From Scandinavium ludwigii_A (GTDB lineage: Bacteria > Pseudomonadota > Gammaproteobacteria > Enterobacterales > Enterobacteriaceae), in NCBI GenBank assembly GCA_050516505.1, contig CP191518.1, positions 4,154,001 to 4,218,000 on the forward strand: DNA of 64,000 nt. The letters are read 5' to 3'. The position numbers were made by a program, and so were the translations under genes. Shown piece by piece: positions 51,750 through 60,741 of this stretch; within the stretch, counting starts at the first letter, position 1, and each line of letters starts with the position of its first letter. The notes beneath the pieces were generated by a model. It was given only the letters and a program-made list of their open reading frames with translations, had not been told where the DNA came from and did not search any database.

Positions 51750-51970
51750 CATCAGCCCCTGCCCTGAACGCCATGGAGTAAGTCTGGATGATTCTGGGGC
51801 GCGCTCCAGCCAATTCCAGCGCCGGGTGACGAATTTATAACCGCTGTCACATCCCGGTGGCATTCGACATATCAAAACTGTCGAACCGCCCTTTTTTTAC
51901 GCAGTTTGCCCCATTTAATTCCCTTGCGGCGCCCTTTATACTGCGGCTCCTTGCATGCGGAAGAAAAAGA

Positions 51971-52642
51971 ATGATTAAGCGCTGTGGCTGGTTATTGTTA
52001 TTCCCTTTACTGGCGCACGCCGACGAAATCGGCACCCAGTATAAAGAGCAGGCCGAAGCGGGCGACAAACGCGCCCAGTATTATCTGGCTGATACCTATT
52101 ACAGTTCCGGTGATGAACCGCACGCTCGCTATTGGGCTGAAAAAGCGGCGCAGGCCGGTGAGCCGGACGCCGTTGCGCTGCTGGCGCAAATGATGATGAA
52201 AACGAGCCTGCCCAACGCGCGTAAGCTGGCTGAACAGGCGACGCTGGCGGGCAGCGCCCACGGAGAAATCACCCTCGCCCATACGCTGCTGAACACCCAG
52301 GCCGGAAAAACCGATTACCCGCGCGCCCTGTCGCTGCTGCAAAAGGCCGCAGAAGATACCGACAGCGACACCGCGGTGGATGCGCAAATGCTGCTGGGGC
52401 TGATTTACGCCAACGGCGGCGAAGTGGCGGAGGATGACGCCAAAGCCACGTTCTGGTTTAAGCGAAGCTCCGCGCTGTCTCGTACCGGTTACGCCGAATA
52501 CTGGGCCGGAATGCTGTTCCGCGAAGGGGAAAACGGCTTCATCAAGCCGAATATACAGAAAGCGCTGAACTGGTTTAACGTCAGCTGTCTGGAAGGGTTT
52601 GATACCGGATGTGAAGAATTAGATGCATTGAGCGGGGAGTAA
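51971..52642 (+). CDS. yjcO: Sel1-repeat protein YjcO
   Basis: Secreted protein of 223 residues (E. coli 229) with a short signal peptide (residues 1-16, ending AHA) and several Sel1-like TPR repeats: AEAGDKRAQYYLADTYYSSG, QAGEPDAVALLAQM, AQMLLGLIYANGG and AEYWAGMLFREGENG. Such proteins act as protein-interaction adaptors. ATG 51971 begins the signal peptide; the frame upstream to 51857 is not conserved. It is followed by a REP unit and converges on gltP. Confidence 0.88.
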   Translation: MIKRCGWLLLFPLLAHADEIGTQYKEQAEAGDKRAQYYLADTYYSSGDEPHARYWAEKAAQAGEPDAVALLAQMMMKTSLPNARKLAEQATLAGSAHGEITLAHTLLNTQAGKTDYPRALSLLQKAAEDTDSDTAVDAQMLLGLIYANGGEVAEDDAKATFWFKRSSALSRTGYAEYWAGMLFREGENGFIKPNIQKALNWFNVSCLEGFDTGCEELDALSGE

Positions 52643-52670
52643 CGCCCGGCAGCGCGATGCTTGCCGGGCG
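52643..52670. repeat. REP-like unit between yjcO and gltP
   Basis: CGCCCGGCAGCGCGATGC and TTGCCGGGCG form a REP hairpin between the convergent genes and may act as a terminator. Confidence 0.7.
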
Positions 52671-52686
52671 AACGTTTCAACCGCGC

Positions 52687-54000
52687 TTAACGATTGGCGG
52701 TTTTACTGAATTTGCCCAACATTTCACGCTCGTACGCCTGCGCTTTTTTGCGGTCAAATTTGTGTTCCCACTTTGAAATTACCAGCACCGCCAGCGCGTT
52801 ACCCACCACGTTCAGCGCGGTACGCGCCATGTCGAGGATACGGTCTACGCCTGCGATAAACGCCAGCCCTTCCAGCGGAATACCCACGCTACCGAGCGTC
52901 GCCAGTAACACCACGAACGACACCCCAGGCACGCCCGCGATCCCTTTCGACGTCACCATTAACGTCAGCACCAGAATGATTTCCTGGCCGATGGACAGGT
53001 CAATGCCGTACAGCTGGGCGATAAAAATCGCCGCGATGCTTTGGTACAACGTCGAGCCATCAAGGTTGAAGGAGTAGCCCGTCGGCACCACGAAACTGGT
53101 GATCGACGCCGGTGCGCCGTAGGCTTCCATCTTCTCGATAATTCGCGGCAGTACGCTTTCGGAGCTCGCCGTGGAGTACGCCAGAATCAGCTCGTCCTTC
53201 AGGATGCGAATCAAAATCCAGATGCTAAACCCGCACATTTTCGCGACCGCGCCCAGCACCACCAGCGCGAAGAACATGATGGCGGCGTACACCAAAATAA
53301 CCAGCTTGGCGAGCGGCCACAGGGAGGCGAAACCAAAGTTGGCAACGGTGACGGAAATCAGCGCGAACACGCCGACTGGCGCATAGCGCATCACCATGTG
53401 CGTCACTTTGAACATCGTTTCGGAAACCGAACGGAAGACGGTGACCAGCGGCTCGCGATGCGTCGACGGCAGCGATGAGAGCCCCAGACCAAACAGCACC
53501 GAGAAGAAGATGATCGGCAGCATGTCGCCTTTCGCCATCGAGGCGAAAATGTTGGTCGGTACCAACGACAGGATCGTGCCCATCAGGCCATGCGCGTGGC
53601 TCTGTACATCGGTCGCAGTGCTCTGGTATTTCGAAATATCCACCGTCGCAAGGGTCGACATATCAATGCCTGACCCCGGCTGGAACACATTCGCCAGCGT
53701 AATACCTAACACGATAGCGAGAGTAGTGATGATTTCGAAATAGATAATGGTTTTCGCACCGATACGGCCCAGCGACTTGGCATCGCCCACGCCCGCAATC
53801 CCGACCACCAGCGTCGAAATCACAATCGGTACCACAATCATTTTGATCAGATGAATGAAGATATCACCGGCGGGTGATAACAGATTAGCAATCAGCCATT
53901 CACGGCTATCACTTTGATAATGAAGATAACTACCCAGTAGGATACCCAGCACTAACGCCAGCAGTATCTGCCAGGCAAGGCTGACTTTCGCTTTTTTCAT
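52687..54000 (-). CDS. gltP: Glutamate/aspartate:proton symporter GltP
   Basis: DAACS-family carrier of 437 residues, the E. coli length. The serine-rich reentrant loop AYSTASSESVLPRI and helix-7 motif GYSFNLDGSTLYQSIA are present, plus HP2 TSKGIAGVPGVSFVVL. ATG 54000 (MKKAKVSLAWQ) follows GAGGAAG at 9 bases; the longer frame to 54018 begins with TTG. In E. coli the nrf operon separates gltP from acs; here they are direct neighbours. Confidence 0.97.
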   Translation of the reverse strand: MKKAKVSLAWQILLALVLGILLGSYLHYQSDSREWLIANLLSPAGDIFIHLIKMIVVPIVISTLVVGIAGVGDAKSLGRIGAKTIIYFEIITTLAIVLGITLANVFQPGSGIDMSTLATVDISKYQSTATDVQSHAHGLMGTILSLVPTNIFASMAKGDMLPIIFFSVLFGLGLSSLPSTHREPLVTVFRSVSETMFKVTHMVMRYAPVGVFALISVTVANFGFASLWPLAKLVILVYAAIMFFALVVLGAVAKMCGFSIWILIRILKDELILAYSTASSESVLPRIIEKMEAYGAPASITSFVVPTGYSFNLDGSTLYQSIAAIFIAQLYGIDLSIGQEIILVLTLMVTSKGIAGVPGVSFVVLLATLGSVGIPLEGLAFIAGVDRILDMARTALNVVGNALAVLVISKWEHKFDRKKAQAYEREMLGKFSKTANR

Positions 54001-54413
54001 AACTACGGACTTCCTCAACGCAGGGAGACATTTTGTTACGCATGTTTCCCACTGAAACGGGGGATGATTTGTGTTGTTTTATTTAAGACGAATTATAACG
54101 CGGCGTATCAGTACCACCTGCACGGCATCCTGCGCAAGCCTTTCAGAACGGGGGTTTTCACCGACAAAACAGTGAATAAGGGGGATTAAATCCGGTTACC
54201 TAAAATAACCTTTTGTTATAGCAAACATTTTTTAGTTTAAAAATGCATAAATTCACCATGGTTATTATTTCTCTTCTAACGTTCGTTTGGCGAATTTTCA
54301 TACTCTGCAATTAATGCGTGATCTGTCGCCCAAATAATAAACAAAGCAACCAAAACCCCTATAATTAACGTTTGCTTGACATATTATTAACATTCTACAG
54401 GGAGAAAAAAAGC
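54001..54413. other. gltP-acs divergent spacer
   Basis: A 413-base AT-rich spacer without a gene. TGCGTGATCTGTCGCCC at 54315-54331 resembles the CRP-binding region that precedes E. coli acs, and TTGACA lies at 54376-54381. The nrfABCDEFG genes found in this interval in E. coli are absent, with no remnants visible. Confidence 0.5.
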
Positions 54414-56372
54414 ATGAGCCAAATACACAAACATTCTATTCCCGCAAACATTGCGGAAAATTGCCTGATCAACCCGGAGCAGTATGCGGCGAAGTATCAA
54501 CAGTCGGTAAGCGACCCTGATGCCTTTTGGGGCGAGCAGGGAAAAATCCTCGACTGGATGAAGCCCTATCAGAACGTTAAAAACACCTCTTTCGCTCCCG
54601 GGAACGTCTCAATCAAATGGTATGAAGACGGCACCCTGAATCTGGCGGCCAACTGCCTCGACCGCCATCTGGCCGAACGTGGCGACCAGACCGCCATCAT
54701 CTGGGAAGGCGACGACGCCACCCAGAGCAAACACATTTCCTATAAAGAATTGCACGCCGACGTGTGCCGCTTCGCCAACGTGCTGACCGACCTCGGCATC
54801 AAAAAAGGCGATGTGGTGGCGATTTACATGCCAATGGTGCCGGAAGCGGCGGTGGCAATGCTCGCCTGCGCGCGCATTGGTGCCGTGCATTCGGTCATTT
54901 TCGGCGGCTTCTCACCGGAAGCGGTTGCCGGACGCATTATCGATTCCAGCTCCCGCCTGGTGATCACCGCCGATGAAGGCGTGCGCGCTGGCCGCTCCAT
55001 TCCACTGAAGAAAAACGTCGATGACGCGCTGAAAAACCCGAATGTTAACACTGTCGAACACGTGGTGGTCCTGAAACGTACCGGCGGAACTATCGCCTGG
55101 CAGGAAGGCCGCGACCTGTGGTGGAGCGAGCAGGTAGAAAAAGCCAGCGATCAGCATCAGCCGGTTGAAGTCGGCGCGGAAGACCCGCTGTTTATCCTCT
55201 ACACCTCGGGTTCTACCGGCAAACCGAAAGGCGTGCAGCACACCACCGGCGGCTATCTGGTGTATGCGGCGACCACCTTCAAATACGTCTTTGATTACCA
55301 TCAGGGCGATATCTACTGGTGTACCGCCGACGTCGGCTGGGTCACCGGTCACAGCTATCTGCTGTACGGCCCGCTGGCCTGCGGCGCGACCACGCTGATG
55401 TTTGAAGGCGTACCAAACTGGCCGACACCTGCGCGCATGAGCGAAGTGGTCGACAAACACAAAGTGAACATTCTCTACACCGCCCCGACCGCTATTCGCG
55501 CCCTGATGGCCGAAGGCGATAAGGCGATCCAGGGCACCGACCGCTCTTCCCTGCGCATTCTCGGTTCCGTGGGCGAGCCTATCAACCCGGAAGCCTGGGA
55601 GTGGTACTGGAAGAAAATCGGCAACGAAAAATGCCCGGTCATCGACACTTGGTGGCAGACCGAAACCGGCGGCTTCATGATCACCCCACTGCCGGGTGCG
55701 ACCGAGCTGAAAGCCGGTTCCGCAACCCGTCCGTTCTTCGGCGTGCAGCCTGCGCTGGTCGATAACGAAGGCCATGTACTGGAAGGGGCAACCGAAGGCA
55801 ATCTGGTGATCACCGATTCCTGGCCGGGCCAGGCGCGCACGCTGTTTGGCGATCACGAACGTTTCGAACAGACCTACTTCTCGACCTTCAAAAACATGTA
55901 CTTCAGTGGAGACGGCGCACGCCGTGATGAAGACGGTTACTTCTGGATTACGGGCCGCGTCGATGACGTGCTGAACGTGTCCGGCCACCGTCTGGGCACC
56001 GCAGAGATTGAGTCTGCGCTGGTCTCGCACCCAAAAATCGCCGAAGCGGCGGTGGTCGGCATTCCGCACAGCATTAAGGGCCAGGCGATTTATGCCTACG
56101 TCACGCTGAACCACGGCGAAGAGCCGAGCGCAGAACTGTATACCGAAGTGCGTAACTGGGTGCGCAAAGAGATTGGCCCGCTGGCGACACCGGACGTGCT
56201 GCACTGGACCGACTCGCTACCGAAAACCCGCTCCGGCAAAATCATGCGCCGTATTCTGCGCAAAATTGCCGCCGGAGATACCAGCAACTTTGGTGATACC
56301 TCAACCCTGGCCGATCCGGGCGTGGTGGAAAAACTGCTCGAAGAGAAGCAGTCCATCTCAATGCCTTCTTAA
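54414..56372 (+). CDS. acs: Acetyl-CoA synthetase
   Basis: AMP-forming acetate:CoA ligase, the high-affinity acetate scavenging enzyme. It has 652 residues as in E. coli. ANL-family motifs: A3 LYTSGSTGKPKGV near residue 263, A5 DTWWQTETGG near 412, ATP-binding GDGARRDEDGYFWITGR near 500. The regulatory lysine of LPKTRSGKIMRR near 609 is acetylated to shut the enzyme off. GGGAG precedes ATG 54414. Repeat D separates it from yjcH and actP. Confidence 0.98.
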   Translation: MSQIHKHSIPANIAENCLINPEQYAAKYQQSVSDPDAFWGEQGKILDWMKPYQNVKNTSFAPGNVSIKWYEDGTLNLAANCLDRHLAERGDQTAIIWEGDDATQSKHISYKELHADVCRFANVLTDLGIKKGDVVAIYMPMVPEAAVAMLACARIGAVHSVIFGGFSPEAVAGRIIDSSSRLVITADEGVRAGRSIPLKKNVDDALKNPNVNTVEHVVVLKRTGGTIAWQEGRDLWWSEQVEKASDQHQPVEVGAEDPLFILYTSGSTGKPKGVQHTTGGYLVYAATTFKYVFDYHQGDIYWCTADVGWVTGHSYLLYGPLACGATTLMFEGVPNWPTPARMSEVVDKHKVNILYTAPTAIRALMAEGDKAIQGTDRSSLRILGSVGEPINPEAWEWYWKKIGNEKCPVIDTWWQTETGGFMITPLPGATELKAGSATRPFFGVQPALVDNEGHVLEGATEGNLVITDSWPGQARTLFGDHERFEQTYFSTFKNMYFSGDGARRDEDGYFWITGRVDDVLNVSGHRLGTAEIESALVSHPKIAEAAVVGIPHSIKGQAIYAYVTLNHGEEPSAELYTEVRNWVRKEIGPLATPDVLHWTDSLPKTRSGKIMRRILRKIAAGDTSNFGDTSTLADPGVVEKLLEEKQSISMPS

Positions 56373-56380
56373 CAATTCTT

Positions 56381-56466
56381 TCTCCCCCTCCCCGTGGGAG
56401 AGGGCCGGGATGAGGGCATCTGACCTTTTCCCCCTCACCCTAACCCTCTCCCTCAAGGGAGAGGGG
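56381..56466. repeat. Dispersed repeat, copy D (double)
   Basis: TCCCCCTCCCCGTGGGAGAGGG, spacer, then CCCCCTCACCCTAACCCTCT-CCCTCAAGGGAGAGGGG: two opposed units of the same family as copies A-C, inside the acs-yjcH-actP operon. Confidence 0.78.
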
Positions 56467-56515
56467 ATAACACCCTCAAAACTATAAGCTCTACCCTTCC
56501 TCTGGAGACGCGGTG

Positions 56516-56830
56516 ATGAATCAAGATATTTGTCAGCAGATAGAAAACAGTGCGCATTTCAGGGAGCTCGTCGAAAAACGGCAACGGTTTGCCACCCTCC
56601 TGTCGATCATCATGCTGGTGGTCTACGTCGGTTTTATTCTGTTAATTGCTTTCGCCCCCGGCTGGCTCGGTACGCCGCTGCACCCGGGCACCAGCGTCAC
56701 GCGCGGCATTCCCATCGGGATTGGCGTAATCATCATTTCTTTCGTGCTCACCGGCGTGTACGTCTGGCGAGCGAACGGTGAATTTGACCGGCTGACGAAG
56801 GCCGTTCTGCGTGAGGTGAAGGCACCATGA
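56516..56830 (+). CDS. yjcH: DUF485 membrane protein YjcH
   Basis: Inner-membrane protein of 104 residues with two helices (SIIMLVVYVGFILLIAFAPG and GIGVIIISFVLTGVYVW). DUF485 proteins are encoded upstream of SSS-family acetate permeases and probably help them. Motif FRELVEKRQRFA is conserved. ATG 56516 matches the family; GTG 56513 is alternative. It overlaps actP by 4 bases. Confidence 0.95.
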   Translation: MNQDICQQIENSAHFRELVEKRQRFATLLSIIMLVVYVGFILLIAFAPGWLGTPLHPGTSVTRGIPIGIGVIIISFVLTGVYVWRANGEFDRLTKAVLREVKAP

Positions 56831-58476
56831 AAAAAATACTGACGGCACTGGCCACTGCGCTCCCGCTGGCGGCGAACGCGGCGGATTCCATTAGCGGTGA
56901 AGTGCAGCGCCAGCCCACCAACTGGCAGGCGATAATCATGTTCCTGATTTTCGTGCTGCTAACGCTGTATATCACCTACTGGGCCTCTAAACGCGTCCGC
57001 TCGCGCAACGATTACTACACCGCGGGCGGCAATATCACCGGTTTCCAGAACGGCCTGGCGATTGCCGGAGACTTTATGTCTGCGGCCTCATTCCTCGGCA
57101 TTTCCGCGCTGGTGTATACCTCTGGCTATGACGGGCTGATTTACTCTCTCGGCTTCCTCGTCGGCTGGCCGATTATCCTGTTCCTGATAGCCGAACGTCT
57201 GCGTAACCTCGGGCGCTTTACCTTTGCCGACGTGGCCTCGTATCGCCTGAAACAGGGGCCGATTCGTATTCTGTCTGCCTGCGGATCGCTGGTGGTCGTG
57301 GCGCTGTATCTGATTGCCCAGATGGTCGGCGCCGGGAAGCTCATCGAACTGCTGTTCGGCCTGAACTACCACGTCGCCGTGGTGCTGGTCGGCGTGCTGA
57401 TGGTGATGTACGTCCTGTTCGGCGGCATGTTAGCCACTACCTGGGTACAGATCATCAAAGCGGTACTGCTGCTGTTCGGCGCCAGCTTTATGGCGTTTAT
57501 GGTCATGAAGCACGTGGGCTTTAGCTTCAATAACCTGTTCACCCAGGCGATGGCGGTCCACCCGAAAGGTGCGGCAATCATGAGCCCAGGCGGATTGGTG
57601 AAAGACCCGATATCTGCGCTGTCGTTAGGGTTGGGTCTGATGTTCGGCACCGCCGGGCTGCCGCACATTCTGATGCGTTTCTTCACTGTTAGCGACGCCC
57701 GTGAAGCGCGTAAAAGCGTGTTCTACGCCACCGGATTTATGGGTTACTTCTACATTCTGACCTTCATCATCGGCTTTGGCGCGATCATGCTGGTCGGGGC
57801 GAACCCGGCGTTTAAAGACGCGGCGGGCCAGTTGATTGGCGGTAACAATATGGCGGCGGTGCATCTGGCCGATGCGGTGGGCGGCAACCTGTTCCTCGGC
57901 TTCATTTCAGCCGTGGCATTCGCCACCATTCTGGCGGTGGTTGCAGGTCTGACGCTGGCGGGCGCTTCTGCGGTGTCGCATGATCTCTACGCCAACGTGT
58001 TCCGCAAAGGTGCGTCCGAGCGCGATGAGCTGCGGGTGTCGAAAATCACCGTGCTTATTCTCGGCGTGGTCGCCATTCTGTTGGGGATTTTGTTTGAGAA
58101 GCAGAACATCGCCTTCATGGTCGGTCTGGCGTTCTCGATTGCCGCAAGCTGCAACTTCCCGATAATCCTGCTCTCGATGTACTGGTCGAAACTGACTACG
58201 CGCGGGGCGATGATTGGCGGCTGGTTGGGTCTGCTGACGGCGATTGTGCTGATGGTCCTCGGCCCGACAATTTGGGTGCAAATCCTCGGCCACGAAAAAG
58301 CCCTCTTCCCGTATGAATACCCGGCGCTGTTCTCCATCGCCGTGGCGTTTATTGGGATCTGGGTGTTCTCTGCCACGGACAACTCCGAAGCTGGCATGCG
58401 CGAACGCGAACAGTTCCGCGCGCAGTTTATTCGTTCTCAAACCGGGATTGGCATCGACCAGGGCCGGGCGCACTAA
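56827..58476 (+). CDS. actP: Acetate/glycolate:cation symporter ActP
   Basis: Sodium:solute symporter family permease for acetate and glycolate, 549 residues as in E. coli. An N-terminal signal-like helix (LPLAANAADSISGEVQ) precedes about 13 helices. Family segments SRNDYYTAGGNITGFQNGLA and DFMSAASFLG are intact, as is the sodium-site region. Forms the scavenging unit acs-yjcH-actP, which is CRP-activated in E. coli. Confidence 0.97.
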   Translation: MKKILTALATALPLAANAADSISGEVQRQPTNWQAIIMFLIFVLLTLYITYWASKRVRSRNDYYTAGGNITGFQNGLAIAGDFMSAASFLGISALVYTSGYDGLIYSLGFLVGWPIILFLIAERLRNLGRFTFADVASYRLKQGPIRILSACGSLVVVALYLIAQMVGAGKLIELLFGLNYHVAVVLVGVLMVMYVLFGGMLATTWVQIIKAVLLLFGASFMAFMVMKHVGFSFNNLFTQAMAVHPKGAAIMSPGGLVKDPISALSLGLGLMFGTAGLPHILMRFFTVSDAREARKSVFYATGFMGYFYILTFIIGFGAIMLVGANPAFKDAAGQLIGGNNMAAVHLADAVGGNLFLGFISAVAFATILAVVAGLTLAGASAVSHDLYANVFRKGASERDELRVSKITVLILGVVAILLGILFEKQNIAFMVGLAFSIAASCNFPIILLSMYWSKLTTRGAMIGGWLGLLTAIVLMVLGPTIWVQILGHEKALFPYEYPALFSIAVAFIGIWVFSATDNSEAGMREREQFRAQFIRSQTGIGIDQGRAH

Positions 58477-58485
58477 CGGTATTCT

Positions 58486-58505
58486 CCCCGGCCTTCCGGC
58501 CGGGG
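58486..58505. terminator. Terminator after actP
   Basis: CCCCGGCC and GGCCGGGG around TTCC form a perfect eight-pair GC stem between actP and the convergent LrgB-like gene. The following ATTTC is a weak tail. Confidence 0.7.
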
Positions 58506-58510
58506 ATTTC

Positions 58511-59200
58511 TCAGAACATCGCCCACGCGACTAACGGCGCGCACAGGACCATCGTGACGCCGGAAAGCATCATGACCAGACTGGCAATCACCCCTTCCTG
58601 CGGGCCAAGTTCGTAAGAACGGGCGGTGCCTGCGCCGTGTGATGCCGCGCCAAAACCTGCGCCTTTCGCCATGCCTTCCCGAATGGCGAGACGCAAAAAC
58701 AGCATATCGCCGACCGCCATGCCAAACACACCGGTAATCACCACGAACAGCGCCACCAGCTCCGGCTGTCCGCCCAGCGGCTTCGCGGCGGCGAGGGCAA
58801 ACGGTGTGGTGATGGAACGCACCGCCAGGCTGCGCTGTATTTCATCCGACAACGTAAACAGACGCGCCAGCCACACCGAGCTGCATACCGCCACCACATT
58901 CGCCGTCAGCACACCTGCGCTGAGGGACATCCAGTGGCGCTTGATGACCGCCAGATTGTCATACACCGGCACTGCAAAGGCGAGGGTCGCCGGGCCGAGC
59001 AACCACAGCAGCCAGTGCGCTTCGCCCATGTAATTCTGATAAGAGATGTGGCCGAATACCAAAATCAGCACCAGCAACAGCGGGGTGAAGACCAGTGGCA
59101 TCAACGGCAGTTTGCGAAAGCGACGATACAGACGTTTGTTGGCGTAATAGAGTCCGAGGGTCATTGCCAGACACAGCAGGCTCAGGGCAAGACTATTCAC
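58511..59200 (-). CDS. LrgB/CidB-family membrane protein
   Basis: Inner-membrane protein of 229 residues with six or seven helices. LrgB-family marks: RSITTPFALAAAKPLGG near residue 125 and FGAASHGAGTARSYELG near 185. It is related to E. coli YohK. Partners of LrgA-type small proteins, long thought holin-like; LrgAB and YohJK relatives are now linked with pyruvate or three-carbon acid movement. The start is GTG 59200, overlapping the end of the LrgA-like gene by 8 bases. Confidence 0.88.
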   Translation of the reverse strand: MNSLALSLLCLAMTLGLYYANKRLYRRFRKLPLMPLVFTPLLLVLILVFGHISYQNYMGEAHWLLWLLGPATLAFAVPVYDNLAVIKRHWMSLSAGVLTANVVAVCSSVWLARLFTLSDEIQRSLAVRSITTPFALAAAKPLGGQPELVALFVVITGVFGMAVGDMLFLRLAIREGMAKGAGFGAASHGAGTARSYELGPQEGVIASLVMMLSGVTMVLCAPLVAWAMF

Positions 59201-59603
59201 GGTTCAGCCTGCTCAGCTCATAGCGATACACTTTATCAACCACCCAGGCGGTTGCGCCCAGTACCATCACGGTGCTCAAGGCTATCACCAGAAAAATGCG
59301 CCAGCCGTCGACCATCAGCAATTGCGCGTAATTCACCACCGCCACCACCGCCGGAACGAAAAACAGCAGCATTTCCGCTAGCAGCCAACGCGAACCGGCG
59401 CGTACCCAGTTGAGCGGCAAAATGCGGCACACAATGAGCGCCAGCATCAGCACTAAACCGACCAGATTGGCAGGCAGCGGAAGATGGCCCCACGCCACCA
59501 GATGTTCCGCCAGTACAAACAATCCGGCGTACAACACCACCTGCACCGGGACCTGAAGATGGTGCAGGACAGCAGGCGTTACGCGCCCTAAGGCCACAGC
59601 CAT
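59193..59603 (-). CDS. LrgA/CidA-family membrane protein
   Basis: Small membrane protein of 136 residues with four helices and the family pattern LPLPANLVGLVLMLALI and EMLLFFVPAVVAVVNY. AGGAA lies 8 bases before the ATG. It is divergent from the LysR gene, the arrangement of cid/lrg loci controlled by a CidR-type LysR regulator. Substrate is not determined. Confidence 0.87.
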   Translation of the reverse strand: MAVALGRVTPAVLHHLQVPVQVVLYAGLFVLAEHLVAWGHLPLPANLVGLVLMLALIVCRILPLNWVRAGSRWLLAEMLLFFVPAVVAVVNYAQLLMVDGWRIFLVIALSTVMVLGATAWVVDKVYRYELSRLNRE

Positions 59604-59705
59604 GAATGAAATTCCTGAAAAAAATGAAGGTGTTCAGTATAGAGAGCCGCCGAGTGCGACTGAAATGAATTAAAATCATTGAAGATATAGTTTCGAGGAA
59701 TAATC

Positions 59706-60593
59706 ATGGACATAAGAACGCTTCGCTATTTCGTTGAAGTGGTCCGGCAACAGAGCTTTACCCGTGCGGCAGAGAAGTTGTTTGTCACACAACCTACCAT
59801 CAGTAAGATGTTGAAAAATTTAGAAGATGACCTCAACTGTACCCTGCTCATCCGTGACGGGCGCAAGCTGCTTCTGACCGATACCGGACGCGTGGTGTTT
59901 GAGCGCGGCCTGGCGATCCTGGCTGAATTCCGCCAGCTTGAAGCGGAACTCAGTGATATCAATCACCTGCAAAAAGGGTTACTGCGCCTCGGGATTCCGC
60001 CTATGGTTGGCATGTTAATGGCCGGCCCGATCAGTTTGTTTCGCCAGCGCTACCCCGGCGTGGAACTCAAAATTGCCGAATTTGGTGGGCTGACGGTGCA
60101 ACAGGCGGTGATGAACGGCGAGCTCGATGTGGCGATGACCGCCCTGCCCGTGGATGAAGACAGCGGCCTGTCGACGATGCCGCTGTTCAGCCATCCGCTG
60201 TGCGTGCTGGTGCCAAAATCCGGTGAATGGCTGCACGTTGAGTCCATCAGCCCGGCACAGTTAGCCGCGCACCCGCTGCTGATTTATAACGAAGATTTCG
60301 CGCTCAGCCGCCAGTTGATGACCCTGTTTTCCGAGCATGACGTCAAGCCGCGCATAGCGGTGCGCAGCGGCCAGTGGGATTTTTTGGCCGCGATGGTCCA
60401 GGCGGGCGTTGGCGTGGCGATACTACCGGAACCGATTTGCCAGCGTCTCGACAAAAACACCCTGCGCTGGATCCCCCTCGACAGCGAGTTGCACTGGCAA
60501 TTGGGCATGATTTGGCGCGAAGGCACGTACCTCTCGCACAGCGCCCAGGCCTGGCTCCAGTGTTGCGAAGGATTTTGGTTGCCGGAAGGCTAG
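59706..60593 (+). CDS. LysR-family regulator (CidR-like)
   Basis: Transcription factor of 295 residues. N-terminal winged helix 1-60 (MDIRTLRYFVEVVRQQSFTR, AEKLFVTQPTISKMLKNLED) and a periplasmic-binding-protein-like effector domain from 90. It is divergent from the LrgA/LrgB-like pair across 102 bases, so that pair is its likely target. GAGGAA precedes the ATG. Effector unknown; carbon-overflow acids such as acetate or pyruvate are plausible by analogy with CidR. Confidence 0.85.
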   Translation: MDIRTLRYFVEVVRQQSFTRAAEKLFVTQPTISKMLKNLEDDLNCTLLIRDGRKLLLTDTGRVVFERGLAILAEFRQLEAELSDINHLQKGLLRLGIPPMVGMLMAGPISLFRQRYPGVELKIAEFGGLTVQQAVMNGELDVAMTALPVDEDSGLSTMPLFSHPLCVLVPKSGEWLHVESISPAQLAAHPLLIYNEDFALSRQLMTLFSEHDVKPRIAVRSGQWDFLAAMVQAGVGVAILPEPICQRLDKNTLRWIPLDSELHWQLGMIWREGTYLSHSAQAWLQCCEGFWLPEG

Positions 60594-60660
60594 CCGGGTT
60601 CCCCGCTTTCCCTATTGCTCATTCTGCGGTGCAGACTGCGCCCGATCACAGTTCCCGCAT

Positions 60661-60709
60661 TGGGATAAAATATTACTTCTTGTTACTTTATCTGGAATAT
60701 ATTATTCCA
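60661..60709 (+). promoter_or_regulatory. Tandem palindromic operators before murQ (MurR-like)
   Basis: TGGAATA-TAT-TATTCCA (60693-60709) is a perfect 7-3-7 inverted repeat. TGGGATA-AAA-TATTACT (60661-60677) is a weaker copy (11 of 14 arm positions) with centres 32 bases apart, three helical turns. E. coli MurR, an RpiR-type repressor, binds two adjacent inverted repeats at the murQ promoter, so these are probably its sites. Confidence 0.6.
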
Positions 60710-60741
60710 AACCATAGAGAACGCTATTCATCGAGGTCGTT

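Noticed and set aside
54912..56204. 430-codon open frame opposite acs
   Set aside because: Same reason: antisense to a conserved, codon-biased gene.
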